Below are positions 61,130 to 64,000 of a stretch of DNA of 64,000 nt, one piece after another. A model generated the notes under the pieces. The model had not been told where the DNA came from, ran no database searches, and was given only the letters and a program-made list of their open reading frames with translations. The stretch is taken from positions 65,053,554-65,117,553 of the forward strand of contig OX485803.1 in assembly GCA_950295325.1 (NCBI GenBank), read 5' to 3'. Made by a program: the position numbers and the translations under genes. The stretch's first letter is position 1, and each line of letters opens with the position of its first letter. The stretch comes from Polytrichum commune. Its lineage: Eukaryota > Streptophyta > Polytrichopsida > Polytrichales > Polytrichaceae.

Positions 61130-62795
61130 ATATTTCTTCTTTAGGCAACACTCTCTCTAGCTAACTTTGATACAGGTAAGTTGCTCCTTCCTGGATCATA
61201 AGTAATTGCAAATTGCTCCTTTGAATTTTCTTAGGATTTTATTTGATCCTCCCCATACAGTGATTAAAAACCACAAGGTGGATAACAACAACTGGTTATA
61301 AATAACCACTCTCCCTGCAAGTAATAATTTTATAGTGCTCCAATAATCTAATTTCTTAGTTATTTTACCGTAGAGGAATCGGTCAACATCGGTTGTGTTG
61401 AGGTTGAGTCCAAAGGGGGTGCTAAGCAATTTGGAGAGGTTGCCTTCCTCTACCCATTGCCAATTATAACCCTTGAGCCATTCCGGCTAATTCACGTATT
61501 TATGAAACCAATAAGCACACGATTTCTCCTAGTTAATTTCCATGCTAGAGGATGCATTGAAGACTTTAAGAAGGCATACTAGCTCGTCCACGTGCCGCTT
61601 ATCCCCTCTGACCATGAAAGAGGAGTCATCCTCATATTGTGAAATGATTTGTTGTTTATTCCCCTTGGCAAGGAGACCTACTTTATCCTCCCCTCTTGCA
61701 CTAATTTTTTTATTGTTTATGTTAACACCTCCCTGACTATGAGAAAAGGGTAAGGAGTAATTGGGCAACCTTGCCTAACCCCCCAATCTGCTTTAAAACT
61801 ATTACCCAGGCTACCATTGAGGTTAATTACAGCCAAGGCGTTCTCAAAGATTAACTTGACCTACTTAATGAACTTCTCGCAAATATTCATCTTCTGCATT
61901 TCCCCGAAAAAGAACCTCCATGATACCTTGTTATATGCTTTAGAACAATCTACTTTTAAGAAGATTGTGGGTTGTTTGGAAATCTTAGCCCAATGCAGCA
62001 TTTCCTAAGTCAACACTATATTTTCCAATATAAATCTCAGGGGAAGGAATGTCGTTTATTCTAGGCTAAAAAAAACCCTACGTATGAGTATTAGCCTAGG
62101 TTGTAAGGTTTTGGTAAATTGCCGTAAGGAGGGTTATTGGCCTCCAATAAGTGAGATCCATGGACTCCCCCTCTTTAGGGATTAGGCTAATAAGCCCCCT
62201 AGTAATGCCTTCATGCAATGCCTCATTTTCTATACCCCTCTTTAGCATTTGGTGAAAATCAAATCCTATCATTGGCCAAAATTGTTGAAAAAACTTCATA
62301 GGAATTTCATCATGCCTGGAAGCTTTCCTCTTTGTCATTGAGATGATTGTTAAAGATAACACTTTCTCCGTGATTTCTCTTGACAGAGAGTCACTCATAG
62401 CGCCTGTAAACATGGTTAGAAGACCCTCTAAGACCTCACTAAGTGTGTTTTTTGATACTTCATTTTATTAATAAACGTCCCGATAGAAATCAAAACATAT
62501 CTTCTCTAGGTCCTTCATTTTCCTAAAGCTTCTACCTTGTTTGTCTCTTAGCTCTAAGATGACTCCTTGCGAGTTTTTTTGTCTTTCTAACTTAAAAAAC
62601 TCTGCAATGCACTTCTCTCCCACCTTTTGCCACTTGATTCTTGATCTTACTTTTGCCCCTCCTTTATGAGACTCTTGTATTGGTTAACCTCCCCTTGTTT
62701 TCCTACGTTATATATGTCATCATGAAAATTAGTCGTGGCTACCTCTAGCTTGGCCCTAATATTGAGTTCTTCCCACTTGTGCTTCTTTGCCTTTT
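61130..62795 (-). pseudogene. LINE reverse transcriptase remnant
   Basis: In minus-strand order: KWEELNIRAKLEVATTNFHD near 62,760, KKNSQGVILELRDK, ASRHDEIPMKFFQQFWP (RT fingers), LISLIPKEGESMDLTYWRPI near 62,150, SQYEDDSSFMV (the catalytic block, YADD changed to YEDD) near 61,650, and the C-terminal LNTTDVDRFLYGKITKKLDY. Stops interrupt it throughout. It is a different LINE family from those at 8,940 and 39,380. Its upstream part is cut by the LTR start at 62,796. Confidence 0.9.
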
Positions 62796-63060
62796 TGTAA
62801 GCCCCAATCACCCCCACCCTTCAATTGCGTCCTAGTCCGGGTGAGGGATCATGTGCCACATTCAAGCATATCATTCACGTGTGCAAGCATAATCAAAGAT
62901 GTGGGAGAAGTGGTGTGTATAACACCCTTGTATTCCAATTACTCAAGCACTTACAAATACTTGAGCTCCCTACAAGGCCAATGGAACTCCTTACCGCTCA
63001 ACTACCCTTAATGTTTTAAGTGCTCACCTACACTTAATTACCCTTTCCTCTCTAACTACC
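62796..63060 (+). mobile_element. LTR fragment, same family as the nested solo LTRs
   Basis: Starts TGTAAGCCCCAATCACC inside the LINE remnant and continues CTAGTCCGGGTGAGGGATCA and GAGAAGTGGTGTGTATAACA, as at 58,220-58,350. It is interrupted at 63,060 by a second LTR start. Confidence 0.8.
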
Positions 63061-64000
63061 TGTGAGGCCAAACCACCCACCCTTAAGCGTCATAGTCCGG
63101 GTGAGGGGATGGGTATCACATTCATGTTTCCATACTCCATTTTACCAAATTCGTGAGACTTCATTACAATTCCCATCAATAATTGCACACCAATCCATTC
63201 CATGATAATATTACAAGTGTTAAGAAACACTCTTCTCTATTATCCCAATCATAACACCCCCTATTGCTATCCAATATCACTCACACCCCACATTCAACCG
63301 CTAATCCTACTATCAACTACTTCTTGTTCTCCTAGTTTACTAACGACTAATTATGTGAACTAATGTTGAGTGACCGCCTAATTAATTATCTACTCCTTAG
63401 CCTAAGGTGGCACCAAGGCTCCCTCCTTTATATAACCTTGGCCCAACTGTCCTGGCAGCTGCCTCACCGCCTTGGCTAAGTATTTAGTTGCCTCCTTAAA
63501 CTGGTCCTAGCTGACCCTTAAACCTAATTCCAGCTGCCCTTCAACCTGGTGTCAGCTGCCTCCTTACTGTCCCCGCTAAGTATTTAGCTTCCTCCTTAAA
63601 CTGATTCCAGCCGACCCTGTAGACCTGGTCCCAGCTGACCCTTACTGTTCCCGCTAAGTATTTAGCTGCCTCCTTAAACTGGTCCCAACTGACCCTTAAA
63701 CCTGATTCCAGCTGCCCTTCAACCTGGTGTCAGCTGCCTCCTACTGTCCCCGCTAAGTATTTAGCTGCCTCCTTAAACTGGTCCCAGCTGACCCTTAAAC
63801 CTGATTCCAGCCGCCCTTAAAACCTGATTCCAGCTGCCCTTCAACCTGGTGTCAGCTGCCTCCTACTGTCCCCGCTAATTAAGTATTTAGCTGCCTCCTT
63901 AAACTGGTCCCAGCTGACCCTTAAACCTGATTCCAGCTGACCCTTACTGTCCCGGCTAAGCATTCAAATCCTAATTAACTAAGTTAATCCCCTACTTGGC
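63061..64000 (+). mobile_element. LTR copy of a related subfamily, cut by the window end
   Basis: Begins TGTGAGGCCAAACCACCC and carries CATAGTCCGGGTGAGGGGAT. CTACC precedes it and could be its target duplication, but the right end lies outside the window. Contains the tandem repeat below. Confidence 0.65.
63440..63960 (+). repeat. Tandem repeat (AGCTGCCTCCTTAAACTGGT type)
   Basis: TATTTAGCTGCCTCCTTAAA recurs at about 63,480, 63,586, 63,658, 63,756 and 63,883 with variable spacing. Between them shorter words (CTGATTCCAGCTG, CTGGTCCCAGCTGACC) alternate. It is a higher-order array of subunits of about 20 bp, likely inside the LTR. Confidence 0.85.

Overview
The window looks like nuclear DNA of a streptophyte (plant lineage) with a large, repeat-rich genome. 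The evidence is a plant-type four-exon ribosomal protein S27 gene with a telo-box leader, a plant-type phosphoethanolamine/phosphocholine phosphatase gene, a nuclear-type tRNA-Ala(UGC), GT-AG introns, and abundant Ty3/Gypsy, LINE, hAT-like and Harbinger-like debris. I cannot name the species. A non-angiosperm is possible but is not shown by the sequence.

Layout. 1-14,000 is repeat-dominated: two small TIR elements with clear target duplications (758-1013, 1392-2120), a chain of Harbinger-like non-autonomous elements (4880-6089, 7148-7686, 7983-8326, 10,211-11,275), a tRNA-derived SINE with a 13-bp target duplication (6694-7067) and a LINE fragment. 14,500-25,183 (minus) holds an unrecognised 11-exon gene for a protein of about 2,050 residues. 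It carries a 20-fold phosphosite-like repeat, and its first exon end is tandemly duplicated upstream. 27,956-30,736 (minus) is a complete five-exon phosphatase gene. 31,000-34,500 has only a minisatellite. 35,242-36,593 (plus) is RPS27, with a Harbinger-like element end about 230 bp upstream. tRNA-Ala lies at 38,980-39,052 (minus).

39,400-64,000 is mainly transposon graveyard: a LINE carrying a perfect 118-bp palindrome, a hAT-like element with a 500-bp C-rich core, a decayed DUF7869-like ORF, and a Gypsy pol remnant ending in a PHD-like finger. After these come a possible small secreted glycine-rich protein gene, two more LINE remnants, and a three-level nest in which a Harbinger-like element (55,893-61,040) contains a solo LTR (56,051-60,598) that itself contains a solo LTR of the same family in opposite orientation (58,220-60,473). 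The last kilobase holds two further LTR copies of that family.

Host genes are few: three confident protein genes (unknown large protein, phosphatase, RPS27), one tRNA and one tentative small glycine-rich gene. They show no operon-like cooperation. The large-protein and phosphatase genes lie head to tail on the minus strand and share one small repeat family in their introns. The most unusual object is the 2,050-residue protein. The best supported new observations are the empty-site-verified nested insertions and the TIR family behind them.
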